This document shows, one piece after another, positions 7,056 through 15,119 of a DNA stretch of 18,027 nucleotides. Source of the DNA: an uncultured Collinsella sp. (GTDB lineage Bacteria > Actinomycetota > Coriobacteriia > Coriobacteriales > Coriobacteriaceae); contig CALJDJ010000107.1 of NCBI GenBank assembly GCA_938023705.1, positions 1-18,027 of the forward strand. Reading direction: 5' to 3'. The stretch's first letter is position 1. Each line of letters starts with the position of its first letter. The position numbers were made by a program, and so were the translations under genes. The notes beneath the pieces were generated by a model. It searched no databases, had not been told where the DNA came from, and worked only from the letters and a program-made list of their open reading frames with translations.

Positions 7056-7955
7056 ATGAGCGAGAACGTGACGAACACCGCCGCGACTGCGTCCGACCAG
7101 GACGGCGCGCCCACCATCAAGATTGCAGCTCACGCCGGCACCTGCTACGGCGTACAGCGCGCGCTCGATATGGCCCTGGCGGCCGCCCCGCAGGCGGGGG
7201 AGACCGCTACGGTCCATACCCTAGGCCCGCTTATCCATAACCCCATCGTGGTACGCGAGCTCGCCGAGGCAGGCGTCGGTCTAGCAGAAACCTTGGACGA
7301 CGCCGCGTCGGGCACCGTGATCATTCGCGCGCACGGCGTGGTGCCGCAGGTGATCGATGCTGCTCGCGAGCGCGGCCTCGACGTGATCGATGCCACCTGC
7401 CCCTACGTCAAGAAGGTCCACGTGGCCGCCGAGCGCCTGGTCCGCGAGGGCTACCGCGTAATCGTCGTGGGCGAGCCGGGCCACCCCGAGGTCGAGGGCA
7501 TTCTGGGCCACGCTGGTGATGACGCTCAAGTCGTGAGTTGCGCCGCCGATGCGGACGCACTACCGCTCAAGGGCAAGGTAGGCTTGGTTGTGCAGACCAC
7601 CCAGACCGCGCAGAACCTGGCCGAGGTCGTGGCTGCCATCACTCCGCGCGTGCAGGAGCTGCGCGTGATCAACACCATCTGCGCCGCCACGAGCGAGCGA
7701 CAGCAGGCAGCAGCCGCACTTGCCAACCGCTGCGACTGCATGGTCGTGGTGGGCGGCAAGAACTCGGGTAACACCCGCCGCCTGGCACAGATCTGCACCG
7801 ACGTCTGTGAGCGCACACATCACATCGAGGAGGCATCCGAGATCGAGGCGGCATGGTTTGTCAACGTACGCCACATCGGCATCACCGCAGGAGCCTCCAC
7901 CCCGCAAGAACACATCGAACGCGCCGTCGCGCGCATCAAGGAGCTTTGCCGCTAA
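7056..7955 (+). CDS. ispH: 4-hydroxy-3-methylbut-2-enyl diphosphate reductase
   Basis: IspH is the last enzyme of the MEP isoprenoid pathway. It reductively converts HMBPP to IPP and DMAPP with a [4Fe-4S] cluster. The three cluster cysteines are visible: Cys30 (AGTCYGVQRAL), Cys115 (DATCPYVKK) and Cys209 (NTICAATSERQ). Substrate-contacting residues follow the family: His61 (LGPLIHNP), His93 (RAHGVV), GHPEVEG with His143 and Glu145, and GGKNSGNT (233-240). At 299 aa the length is normal, with about 20 extra residues before the core. I chose ATG 7056 just after the plsC stop, with a mediocre GGGCAGG site at 7041-7047. A GTG at 7026 in the same frame would overlap plsC and lacks a better site. 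In many clostridia the neighbouring gene is rpsA or an IspH-S1 fusion; no S1 domain is present here. Confidence 0.96.
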   Translation: MSENVTNTAATASDQDGAPTIKIAAHAGTCYGVQRALDMALAAAPQAGETATVHTLGPLIHNPIVVRELAEAGVGLAETLDDAASGTVIIRAHGVVPQVIDAARERGLDVIDATCPYVKKVHVAAERLVREGYRVIVVGEPGHPEVEGILGHAGDDAQVVSCAADADALPLKGKVGLVVQTTQTAQNLAEVVAAITPRVQELRVINTICAATSERQQAAAALANRCDCMVVVGGKNSGNTRRLAQICTDVCERTHHIEEASEIEAAWFVNVRHIGITAGASTPQEHIERAVARIKELCR

Positions 7956-7957
7956 TC

Positions 7958-9400
7958 ATGGACCAGACCGTACCCGCATACGCCGCCGAGGTGGCCGATT
8001 ACGGGCGCAGCCGCGACCCCGAGCCGGGTGAAGGCGCGCTCGTAAAGAACGTGCGTCCCGAATCGCCCGCGTGGGATGTGGGTATCGAGCCGGGCATGCA
8101 CGTGCTCACGGTCAACGGCGAGCAGCTCACCGACATGATCGTGTGGCTCTGGGAGGCCGACGATGATACCGTCGACCTCGAGGTTTTCGACCCACGCGAC
8201 AACACCGTCACCTCCGTCGAGCTCGACCGCTTCCCGGGAGAGGACTGGGGGCTGGAGTTCGACGGCCCCATCTTTGACGGCATGCGCACCTGCGTGAACG
8301 CCTGCGTGTTCTGCTTTATGACCATGCTGCCCAAGGGCGGCCGTTCCACGCTCTACATTCGCGACGACGACTATCGCCTAAGCTTTTTACAGGGCAACTT
8401 TGTCACGCTCACGAACCTCACCGACGATGATGTTCAAAACGTCATCCAACGCAACATGAGCCCCATGAACGTGTCGGTCCATGCCGTAAGCCCCGACGTC
8501 CGCCGCCGCATGATGGGCCGCAACGCCCAGCGCGGCATGGACGTACTCGAAGCCATCATGGCCGCCGGCATCGAGATTCACGCGCAGATCGTGTTGTGCC
8601 CCGGCATGAACGACGGCGAGGAGCTTCAAAAGACTCTGCGCTTTTGCGAGGAGCACGAGCAAATCACAAGCCTGGGCATTGTGCCGCTCGGTTTTACCAA
8701 GCATCAGAACCGCTTTAGCTGGTCCTACAGCGACAAGCCCGAGCTGGCTCGCGAGACCATTGCCATGATCCGGCCTTTCCAGGACCGAGCCTTCGAGCGC
8801 TTTGGCCGCCACACCTTCCAGATGAGCGACGAGTTCTACCTGGACGCCGGCATCGATCCTCCCGAGGCAGACTTTTACGACGGTTACCCGCAGTACTACG
8901 ACGGCATTGGCATGATCCGCTCGTATCTGGACGAGACCGACGACGTGCTTGCCGCCGACGCCGAGCGTCTGGCCCGCGTCCGCGCTAGCATCGCCGAGCG
9001 CAACCAGCGCCTTCTGTGCCTCTCCGGCGCCAGCGCGCGCGACACCGTGGCGCGCTTTGTGGAGTCGCCCCAGGGACTCGCCGGCACCGTCACAGCCATC
9101 AAGAACCGCTACTTCGGCGGCAACGTAGACGTGACTGGCCTCATCGTCGCCTGCGATATCTTGGAGCAGCTGCCGCAAGACCTGTCGGGGGTTATGCTCT
9201 TTGTGCCTAAGCTCATATTCAACGCTGACGGCATGACGCTTGACGAGTATCATCGTGACGATTTACTCGCAAGCCTTACCAGTCGCGGCGCCGAGGTTCA
9301 TGTGGTGTCGACCATGCCGCATGAGCTGCTCGATACCCTAGAGCATATCCTTGGCATTGTGCCCGCAGACTCTAACACTTCCACTGACCCTACCCATTAA
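7958..9400 (+). CDS. PDZ / radical-SAM / DUF512 protein, function unknown
   Basis: The 480-residue protein begins with a PDZ-like segment (about 26-62, VRPESPAWDVGIEPGMHVLTVNG in outline). Next comes a radical-SAM cluster motif CVNACVFC (Cys112, Cys116, Cys119) and the family signature LPKGGRSTLYIRDDDYRLSFL leading into GNFVTLTNL. A C-terminal DUF512 region (about 290-480) contains FQMSDEFYLDAG. This architecture defines a conserved family of putative Fe-S oxidoreductases found in Firmicutes, Coriobacteria and cyanobacteria, whose reaction is not known to me. The ATG at 7958 is 2 nt after the ispH stop; AAGGAG (7938-7943) is 14 nt away, which is rather far. The longer frame from 7853 lies inside ispH. 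The der gene begins 10 nt after its stop, a neighbour pairing I recall as recurrent. Where most relatives have CFIDQ after the third cysteine, this one has CFMTM. Confidence 0.9.
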   Translation: MDQTVPAYAAEVADYGRSRDPEPGEGALVKNVRPESPAWDVGIEPGMHVLTVNGEQLTDMIVWLWEADDDTVDLEVFDPRDNTVTSVELDRFPGEDWGLEFDGPIFDGMRTCVNACVFCFMTMLPKGGRSTLYIRDDDYRLSFLQGNFVTLTNLTDDDVQNVIQRNMSPMNVSVHAVSPDVRRRMMGRNAQRGMDVLEAIMAAGIEIHAQIVLCPGMNDGEELQKTLRFCEEHEQITSLGIVPLGFTKHQNRFSWSYSDKPELARETIAMIRPFQDRAFERFGRHTFQMSDEFYLDAGIDPPEADFYDGYPQYYDGIGMIRSYLDETDDVLAADAERLARVRASIAERNQRLLCLSGASARDTVARFVESPQGLAGTVTAIKNRYFGGNVDVTGLIVACDILEQLPQDLSGVMLFVPKLIFNADGMTLDEYHRDDLLASLTSRGAEVHVVSTMPHELLDTLEHILGIVPADSNTSTDPTH

Positions 9401-9410
9401 AGGAGAGCAG

Positions 9411-10745
9411 ATGAAACCTATCGTCGCCGTCGTCGGACGCCCCAACGTGGGCAAGTCCACGCTCGTTAACCGCCTGGCCCAGACCTCGGACGCCATCGTC
9501 CACGAGTCTCGCGGCGTCACTCGCGACCGCTCGTATCACACGGCCGATTGGAACGGCCGCGAGTTCACCATCGTCGACACGGGCGGTATCGAGCCGCTCA
9601 AGAGCGACGACGTCTTTGCCACGTCCATCCGCGACCAGGCGCTCGCCGCCGCCGAGGAAGCCGCCGTCATCCTGTTTGTGGTCGATGGCCGCACCGGCGT
9701 CACCGAGGAGGACGAGTCGGTCGCTCGCATGCTCAAGCGCTGCGACAAGCCGGTCTTTCTGCTGGTGAACAAGCTCGACAACCCCGATCGCGAAAACGAC
9801 AGCATCTGGGAGTTCTATTCGCTCGGCATCGGTGAGCCCACGCCGCTCTCGGCCCTGCATGGTCATGGCACGGGCGACCTGCTCGACGATATCGTGGCCC
9901 TGCTTCCGGAGGAAGAGGACGAGGTCGCCGACGAGTTCCCCGATGCGCTGAACGTGGCCATCATCGGCCGCCCCAACGCCGGTAAGTCCTCGCTGTTCAA
10001 CCGCATCCTGGGCGCCGACCGCTCTATCGTGTCCAACATTGCCGGCACGACGCGCGACGCCATCGACACCGTCGTGGAGCGCAACGGCAAGCACTACCGC
10101 ATGGTTGACACCGCTGGTATTCGCAAGAAGAGCACCGTGTACGAGAATATCGAGTACTACTCGATGGTCCGCGGCCTGCGCGCCATCGATCGCGCCGACG
10201 TGGCGCTGCTCGTCGTCGACGCCTCCGTGGGCGTTACCGAGCAGGACCAGAAGGTCATGGGCTTGGCCATCGAGCGCGGCTGCGCCGTCGTGGTGCTGCT
10301 CAACAAGTGGGACCTGCTCGACGACGACCGCAAGCGCGAGGCCTGCATGGAGACCGTCGACCGCCGTCTGGGCGTCATGGCTCCCTGGGCCCAGTATCTG
10401 CGCATCTCGGCCCTGACCGGCCGCAGCGTGGAGAAGATCTGGGCAATGGTCGACGCCGCCGAAAAGACGCGCTCGCAGAAGATCAGCACCTCGCGCCTCA
10501 ACACGTTCCTCACCGACCTGCGCGAGTTCGGTCATACCGTGGTGGACGGCAAGCGCCGCCTGCGCATGCACTACGTGACCCAGACGGGCGTCAACCCGCC
10601 GACGTTCACGTTCTTCGTCAACCACAGCGACCTGGTCAACGACACCTACCAGCGCTACATGGAGAACCGCATGCGCTCGACCTTCGATTTTGCCGGCACG
10701 CCCATTCGACTCTTCTTTAGGAAGAAGGAGCAAAAGGATGCATAA
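9411..10745 (+). CDS. der: Ribosome biogenesis GTPase Der (EngA)
   Basis: Der carries two consecutive GTPase domains and acts in assembly of the 50S ribosomal subunit. Domain 1 shows GRPNVGKST (residues 9-17), DTGG (56-59) and NKLD (120-123). Domain 2 shows GRPNAGKSS (186-194), DTAG (233-236) and NKWD (298-301). A C-terminal KH-like domain (about 355-440) ends in FDFAGTPIRLFFRKK, as in other Der proteins. At 444 aa it is of standard length. The start is fixed by AAAGGAG (9399-9405), 5 nt from the ATG; the upstream in-frame codon at 9351 lies inside the DUF512 gene. The last 8 nt overlap plsY, so the two are translationally coupled. Confidence 0.97.
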   Translation: MKPIVAVVGRPNVGKSTLVNRLAQTSDAIVHESRGVTRDRSYHTADWNGREFTIVDTGGIEPLKSDDVFATSIRDQALAAAEEAAVILFVVDGRTGVTEEDESVARMLKRCDKPVFLLVNKLDNPDRENDSIWEFYSLGIGEPTPLSALHGHGTGDLLDDIVALLPEEEDEVADEFPDALNVAIIGRPNAGKSSLFNRILGADRSIVSNIAGTTRDAIDTVVERNGKHYRMVDTAGIRKKSTVYENIEYYSMVRGLRAIDRADVALLVVDASVGVTEQDQKVMGLAIERGCAVVVLLNKWDLLDDDRKREACMETVDRRLGVMAPWAQYLRISALTGRSVEKIWAMVDAAEKTRSQKISTSRLNTFLTDLREFGHTVVDGKRRLRMHYVTQTGVNPPTFTFFVNHSDLVNDTYQRYMENRMRSTFDFAGTPIRLFFRKKEQKDA

Positions 10746-11421
10746 TCCGATTCTGCTGACCGCCATCTGCGCCGTGGTCTCGTTCTTTATCGGGGCGATT
10801 CCGTTTGGCCTGATCTTGGGCCGCGTGTTCAACCACACCGACATTCGCAAGGCGGGTTCCGGCAACATCGGCACCACCAACGCCCTGCGCGTGGCCGGCC
10901 CCAAGGTGGCCGCGCTCACCCTGCTGCTCGACTGCCTTAAGGGCGCCATCTGTGTCCTTATCGCCCGTCCGCTCATCGCCGATCTGGGCTATGGTTTTCC
11001 GCCGAACATCATGGCGCCTGGAGCCCCCGGCGACTGGATGCTCGGTGTCATCTGCCTGGCAGCGGTATGGGGCCACATCTTCTCGCCCTACCTCAACTTC
11101 CACGGCGGCAAGGGCATCGCGGTCGGTCTGGGCGTTATCCTTGCCTGGTACTGGCCCATTGGCCTGTCGCTGCTGGGCATGTTTATCGTGGCCGTTGCCA
11201 TCACCAAGTTTGTGTCGGTGGGCTCGCTTGCCGCGGCCATCGGCCTTCCCATCGCCGCCTGCGCGGTCTTTCCGTACAGCAGCCTGGGCCTTAAGTTTTG
11301 CATGGCGATGATCGGCATCACCGTGGTGTGGGCCCATCGCGCGAACATCAAAAAGCTCATGTGCGGTAAGGAGTCCAAGCTCTCGTTTACCAAGCGCGTC
11401 ACCGAACCCGACGATAAGTAG
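10738..11421 (+). CDS. plsY: Acyl-phosphate:glycerol-3-phosphate acyltransferase
   Basis: PlsY transfers an acyl group from acyl-phosphate to glycerol-3-phosphate, forming lysophosphatidate in the membrane. The 227-aa, multi-helix protein has all three family motifs: GSGNIGTTN (residues 40-47 region), HGGKGIAVG (122-130) and HRANIKKLMCGKE (200-212). The start ATG 10738 sits inside the end of der, after AAGGAG (10725-10730) with 7 nt spacing. The gpsA gene follows after 9 nt, so the enzyme that makes glycerol-3-phosphate is co-expressed with the one that uses it. Its loop between about residues 80 and 100 (GYGFPPNIMAPGAPGDW) is a little longer than in short PlsY proteins. A PlsX gene, which would make the acyl-phosphate donor, is not in this window. 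Confidence 0.96.
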   Translation: MHNPILLTAICAVVSFFIGAIPFGLILGRVFNHTDIRKAGSGNIGTTNALRVAGPKVAALTLLLDCLKGAICVLIARPLIADLGYGFPPNIMAPGAPGDWMLGVICLAAVWGHIFSPYLNFHGGKGIAVGLGVILAWYWPIGLSLLGMFIVAVAITKFVSVGSLAAAIGLPIAACAVFPYSSLGLKFCMAMIGITVVWAHRANIKKLMCGKESKLSFTKRVTEPDDK

Positions 11422-11430
11422 GAGAGAGTC

Positions 11431-12438
11431 ATGAATGTTGCGCTGATTGGCTCCGGCTCCTGGGGAACCGCCGTCGCCGGCCTTGCCGCCGCGCGAGCCG
11501 AGCGCGTGACCATGTGGGCCCATAGCAAGCAGACGGCCGCCGGCATTAACGGCGAGCACCGTAACCCCCGCTATCTGGTGGACTACCTGCTGCCGGAAAA
11601 CGTTGTCGCCACGACGGACTTAGCCCAGGCGTTCGCCGGCGCCGAGGCCATCATATTTGCCGTGCCTTCGACGCACCTGCGCGACGTCTGCCACCAGGCG
11701 GCGCCGTTCATCGCGGACGAGATGCCGGTTCTGTGCCTCACCAAGGGCATCGAGCCCGAGTCCGGCTTGCTTATGAGCGAGGTCATTGCCAGCGAAATCG
11801 GCAACGAGCGGCGCGTGGCTGCCCTCTCGGGCCCCAACCATGCTGAGGAAATCTGCCGTGGCGGACTTTCTGCCGCCGTCATTGCCAGCGAAGATCCGCA
11901 GATAGGGGAGACCTTTAAGGACCTGCTCCTGTCCACGGCATTCCGCATCTACCTGTCGCAGGACATGACCGGTGTCGAGGTCTGCGGCGCTATGAAAAAC
12001 GTCATCGCCATCGTGTGCGGCATCTCCGCCGGCTCGGGCGCGGGCGATAACACGCTCGCCCTCATCATGACGCGCGGTCTGGCCGAAATCAGCCGCCTGG
12101 TGCACGCCCGCGGCGGCCAGGCCATGACCTGCATGGGGCTTGCCGGCATGGGCGACCTTATCGCCACCTGCACTTCGGAGCATTCGCGCAACCGCACCTT
12201 TGGCTACGAATTTGCCCACGGCGTTTCGCTCGACGAGTACCAGACGCGCACGCATATGGTGGTTGAGGGTGCCGTCGCCGCCCGCAGCGTGAGCGAGCTC
12301 GCCCGTTCACTGGGCGTAGACATTCCGCTCACCTTTGCCGTGGAGCAAACGCTCTACAACGGTGTTACTTTGGATAGGGCGCTCGAGATTCTTACCGATC
12401 GCGTCCCCTCTCAAGAGTTCTACGGACTCACCGACTAG
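11431..12438 (+). CDS. gpsA: Glycerol-3-phosphate dehydrogenase [NAD(P)+]
   Basis: GpsA reduces dihydroxyacetone phosphate to sn-glycerol-3-phosphate in the cytosol, the entry point to phospholipids. It has the Rossmann motif GSGSWGTA (residues 7-14), TKGIE with Lys105, LSGPNHAEEI (133-142), the catalytic Lys189 in CGAMKNVIAI, and HSRNRTFG (251-258). At 335 aa it has standard length. AGGAGAG (11420-11426), overlapping the plsY stop, gives the start. The typical partner in spore-formers, spoIVA, is absent and rpe follows, which fits a non-sporulating organism. Confidence 0.97.
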   Translation: MNVALIGSGSWGTAVAGLAAARAERVTMWAHSKQTAAGINGEHRNPRYLVDYLLPENVVATTDLAQAFAGAEAIIFAVPSTHLRDVCHQAAPFIADEMPVLCLTKGIEPESGLLMSEVIASEIGNERRVAALSGPNHAEEICRGGLSAAVIASEDPQIGETFKDLLLSTAFRIYLSQDMTGVEVCGAMKNVIAIVCGISAGSGAGDNTLALIMTRGLAEISRLVHARGGQAMTCMGLAGMGDLIATCTSEHSRNRTFGYEFAHGVSLDEYQTRTHMVVEGAVAARSVSELARSLGVDIPLTFAVEQTLYNGVTLDRALEILTDRVPSQEFYGLTD

Positions 12439-12456
12439 CGCAGAAAGGCTACTACC

Positions 12457-13128
12457 ATGGGTTCCATTAAAATCGCTCCGTCCGTCCTCTCGGCCGACAT
12501 GGCCAACCTCAAGGGCGAACTCGACAAGATCGCCGGCGCCGACTACGTGCACTTTGACGTTATGGACGGTCACTTTACCGGCAACCTCACCTTTGGCGTT
12601 GACATCCTCAAGGCCGTCAAGCGCTCCACCAATGTACCGGTCGACGCACACCTCATGGTGTCGAACCCCGACGAGACGGTCGATTGGTACGCAGACGCCG
12701 GCGCCGATATGATCACCGTACACTACGAGGCCTCCACGCACCTGCACCGCACGCTCACCCATCTGCAGCAGCGCGGCGTTAAGGCCGGCGTGGTGCTCAA
12801 CCCCGCCACCCCCGTGTGCGTGCTCGAGAGCATCATCGACGTCGTCGATATGGTGCTGCTCATGAGCGTGAACCCGGGCTTTGGCGGTCAGAGCTTTATC
12901 CCGGGCACCATCGCTAAGCTCCACGAGCTCAGGGCCATGTGCGAGCGTCACGGCGTTTCGCCCCTCATCGAGGTCGACGGTGGCATTTCTTCCAAGAACA
13001 TTGTCGAGGTCGTCAAGGCCGGCGCCAACGTGCTCGTGGCCGGTTCTGCCGTATTTAAGTCCGAAGATCCCGCTGCCGAGGTTGCGCTGCTGCAGAAGCT
13101 GGGCAACGAGGCCGCACAGGAGGCATAA
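12457..13128 (+). CDS. rpe: Ribulose-phosphate 3-epimerase
   Basis: Rpe interconverts D-ribulose 5-phosphate and D-xylulose 5-phosphate in the pentose phosphate pathway. The 223-aa TIM barrel begins IAPSVLSAD (residues 6-14) and has the metal-binding His32 and Asp34 (VHFDVMDG), His65 (DAHLMV) and Asp174 (EVDGGIS). MSVNPGFGGQSFIP (136-149) and VAGSAVF (194-200) form the phosphate-binding parts. The site GAAAGG (12443-12448) precedes the ATG by 8 nt. One deviation is that the family's FVPN after the DGH segment reads FTGN (residues 40-43). D-allulose-6-phosphate 3-epimerase is a related alternative, but the match to Rpe is close. The last codons contain the AGGAGG that serves the next gene. Confidence 0.95.
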   Translation: MGSIKIAPSVLSADMANLKGELDKIAGADYVHFDVMDGHFTGNLTFGVDILKAVKRSTNVPVDAHLMVSNPDETVDWYADAGADMITVHYEASTHLHRTLTHLQQRGVKAGVVLNPATPVCVLESIIDVVDMVLLMSVNPGFGGQSFIPGTIAKLHELRAMCERHGVSPLIEVDGGISSKNIVEVVKAGANVLVAGSAVFKSEDPAAEVALLQKLGNEAAQEA

Positions 13129-13134
13129 ACCCTT

Positions 13135-14313
13135 ATGACCGCAGGTCAAAACCGCATACCCGTGAATCTTGACTATGCCGCCTCGACGCCCATGCGCGCC
13201 GAGGCGCTCCTTGCGCAGCGCGAGTACGACGACAGCGAGCTTGCCGGCGTCAACCCCAACTCGCTGCATTCGCTCGGCCGCAAGGCTGCCGCGCGTCTGG
13301 AGGTTGCACGTCGCGAGATCGCCCGCAGCTTTGGCGCGCGCGTCCGCCCGTCCGAGATTGTACTGACCAACGGCGGCACCGAAGCCAACCAGCTGGCGCT
13401 GCTCGGTCTTGCCGAGGGCACTCGTCAGCGCGATCGCAAGCGCGACCGTGTCATCGTTTCGGCCATCGAGCACGATTCGATTCTGGACAACCTGCCGTTG
13501 CTGCGTGCCGCCGGCTTTACCGTCGACCTGGTGCAGCCCTGCCACATGGGCTACATTGAGCCTGCCGCGCTTGTCGAGCTGCTAGGCGACGACGTGGCGC
13601 TCGTGAGCATCATGGTTGCCAACAACGAGACCGGCGTGGTGCAGCCCATCCGCGAGCTTGCCGCGGCCACGCATACCGTTGGCGCCCTGTTCCACACCGA
13701 TGCCATCCAGGGGTATCTGCATATTCCGCTCGATGTCACCGAGCTGGGCGTCGACGCCATGTCCGTCGCAGCCCACAAGATTGGCGGTCCCGTGGCATCT
13801 GGCGCACTCTACCTTAAGAGCCGCACGCCGCTGCGCCCGCGCATCTTTGGCGGCGGACAGGAGGCCGGTCGTCGTGCCGGCACGCAAGACCTGCGAACGC
13901 AGCTCGCCTTTGCCGCTGCCGCCTCGTCTCTGACGCCCCATGTGGCTCAGGAGCGCGCGAAGCTGCAAGCCCTTTCCGACAAGCTCTACGCCACGCTTAC
14001 GGCTCATCCGCGTATTCATGCCACCATGGGCGACTACGCACAGGCCGATCGCCTGCCGGGCATGGTGTCGATCTACGTTGATGGCATGGACTCCGAGGAG
14101 CTCATCGTCAAGCTCGATGCCGCCGGCTTTGAGGTTTCGGCCGGCTCGGCGTGCTCGAGCGGCAGCATGGACCCGAGCCATGTGCTCAGCGCCATGGGCA
14201 TTGGTCGCGAGCAGGCACTAGGTGCACTGCGCATTTCCTTTGACGACCGCGTGAATCCGGACGATCTGGACGAGTTTGCCCAGACGCTGCTCTCGATCGC
14301 AGGTGCCGCATGA
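13135..14313 (+). CDS. Cysteine desulfurase (NifS/IscS-type, class V aminotransferase)
   Basis: This PLP enzyme removes sulfur from cysteine as an enzyme-bound persulfide for Fe-S clusters or thio-modified tRNA. The N-terminal NLDYAAST (11-18), TNGGTEANQ (78-86), His113 (IEHDS), Asp189 and Gln192 (HTDAIQG) and the PLP lysine Lys215 (AAHKIGGP) are in place. The persulfide cysteine Cys340 lies in SAGSACSSG, with the short group-I-style loop. At 392 aa the length is normal. AGGAGG (13118-13123) in the end of rpe is 11 nt from ATG 13135. No scaffold (iscU/sufU) or mnmA gene is adjacent, so the sulfur acceptor is not revealed. Its TGA overlaps the ATG of the NIF3 gene (ATGA, 14310-14313), which strongly suggests coordinated synthesis. 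I leave the symbol open because IscS, NifS and tRNA-dedicated forms look alike here. Confidence 0.94.
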   Translation: MTAGQNRIPVNLDYAASTPMRAEALLAQREYDDSELAGVNPNSLHSLGRKAAARLEVARREIARSFGARVRPSEIVLTNGGTEANQLALLGLAEGTRQRDRKRDRVIVSAIEHDSILDNLPLLRAAGFTVDLVQPCHMGYIEPAALVELLGDDVALVSIMVANNETGVVQPIRELAAATHTVGALFHTDAIQGYLHIPLDVTELGVDAMSVAAHKIGGPVASGALYLKSRTPLRPRIFGGGQEAGRRAGTQDLRTQLAFAAAASSLTPHVAQERAKLQALSDKLYATLTAHPRIHATMGDYAQADRLPGMVSIYVDGMDSEELIVKLDAAGFEVSAGSACSSGSMDPSHVLSAMGIGREQALGALRISFDDRVNPDDLDEFAQTLLSIAGAA

Positions 14314-15119
14314 TCGTCGCCGAGCTCGAGCGCGCGCTACTGGCACGCTATCCCAAGACGGACACCGAGCCCTGGGACCACGTAGGACTCTCCGTTGGCG
14401 ATCCGGCCGCGGAGATCACCGGCGTTGCCTGCGCACTCGATGCGACTGAGGCTAATGTTCGCCGCGCCCAAGAAGCAAGCGCCAACGTGCTGCTGACGCA
14501 TCATCCCATATACATCAAGGCACCCGAGGCCTTTTGTCCGGCGGATGCCACACGACCCCAGTGCAGTGCGGCCCTCTACGAGGCTGCCCGTTGCGGCGTG
14601 AGCATCATCTCGCTTCACACCAACCTGGACCGCTCGCACGAAGCGCGCGTTCGCCTGAGCGATTTGCTAGGCGCAAAGCCCATAAGCTCGCTGGAGCATG
14701 CGGACGAGCCTGAACTCACCGGTCTGGGCGCCCTTGCGACCCTCAACGACCCCTGCAGCCTGCGCGACCTTGCCGCCCGCGCCGCCCAGGCGTTTGGCAG
14801 CGACCCGCGCGTGTGGGGCGAGGCAGATCACCCGTGCCGCACCGTCGCCATTTTGGGCGGCTCCCTGGGCGACTTCGGAGAGCTCGCCATCGCCGCGGGC
14901 GCAGATGTTGTCGTGACGGGCGAGGCGGGCTACCACGTGGCACAGGACCTTGCCTTGCGCGGGCTGCCGGTGATCTTGCTCGGCCACGACCGCTCCGAGG
15001 AGCCGTTCGTTGATATATTGATGAACTCTGCAGTTGACGCCGGGGTCGACCCCCGTCATGCGATTAAAATACTGAACCCTTGCCAATGGTGGACTGTGAC
15101 AAAAGGAGAGAACTTATGA
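14310..15119 (+). CDS. NIF3-like dinuclear metal-centre protein (DUF34 family)
   Basis: The 269-aa protein has the metal-ligand motifs of the NIF3/YbgI/YqfO family: WDHVGLSVGD (22-31), THHPIY with His64 and His65, HTNLD with Asp106, and GHDRSEE with His226 and Glu230. TGEAGYH (203-209) is also characteristic. These proteins bind two metal ions and form toroidal oligomers. Their biochemical function is unsettled; GTP cyclohydrolase-like and metal-insertion roles have been proposed. The short form seen here lacks the PII-like insert of YqfO. The GGxN that usually follows HTNLD is replaced by an Arg/Ser/His-rich stretch. The gene is joined by 4-nt ATGA overlaps to both the desulfurase upstream and the zinc-ribbon gene downstream. 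Confidence 0.9.
   Translation: MIVAELERALLARYPKTDTEPWDHVGLSVGDPAAEITGVACALDATEANVRRAQEASANVLLTHHPIYIKAPEAFCPADATRPQCSAALYEAARCGVSIISLHTNLDRSHEARVRLSDLLGAKPISSLEHADEPELTGLGALATLNDPCSLRDLAARAAQAFGSDPRVWGEADHPCRTVAILGGSLGDFGELAIAAGADVVVTGEAGYHVAQDLALRGLPVILLGHDRSEEPFVDILMNSAVDAGVDPRHAIKILNPCQWWTVTKGENL

Noticed and set aside
7853..7957. Extended start of the DUF512 protein inside ispH
   Set aside because: The extra residues are a frame-shifted reading of the IspH C-terminus; the PDZ region begins properly after ATG 7958.
9351..9410. Extended start of Der
   Set aside because: It overlaps the end of the DUF512 gene and lacks a ribosome binding site, whereas AAAGGAG precedes ATG 9411 and the P-loop begins at the usual distance.
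9390..10976. Minus-strand ORF of 528 codons opposite der and plsY
   Set aside because: It is a shadow created by the strong third-position G/C bias of der; no ribosome binding site, and its product is Val/Ala/His/Asp-rich low-complexity sequence.
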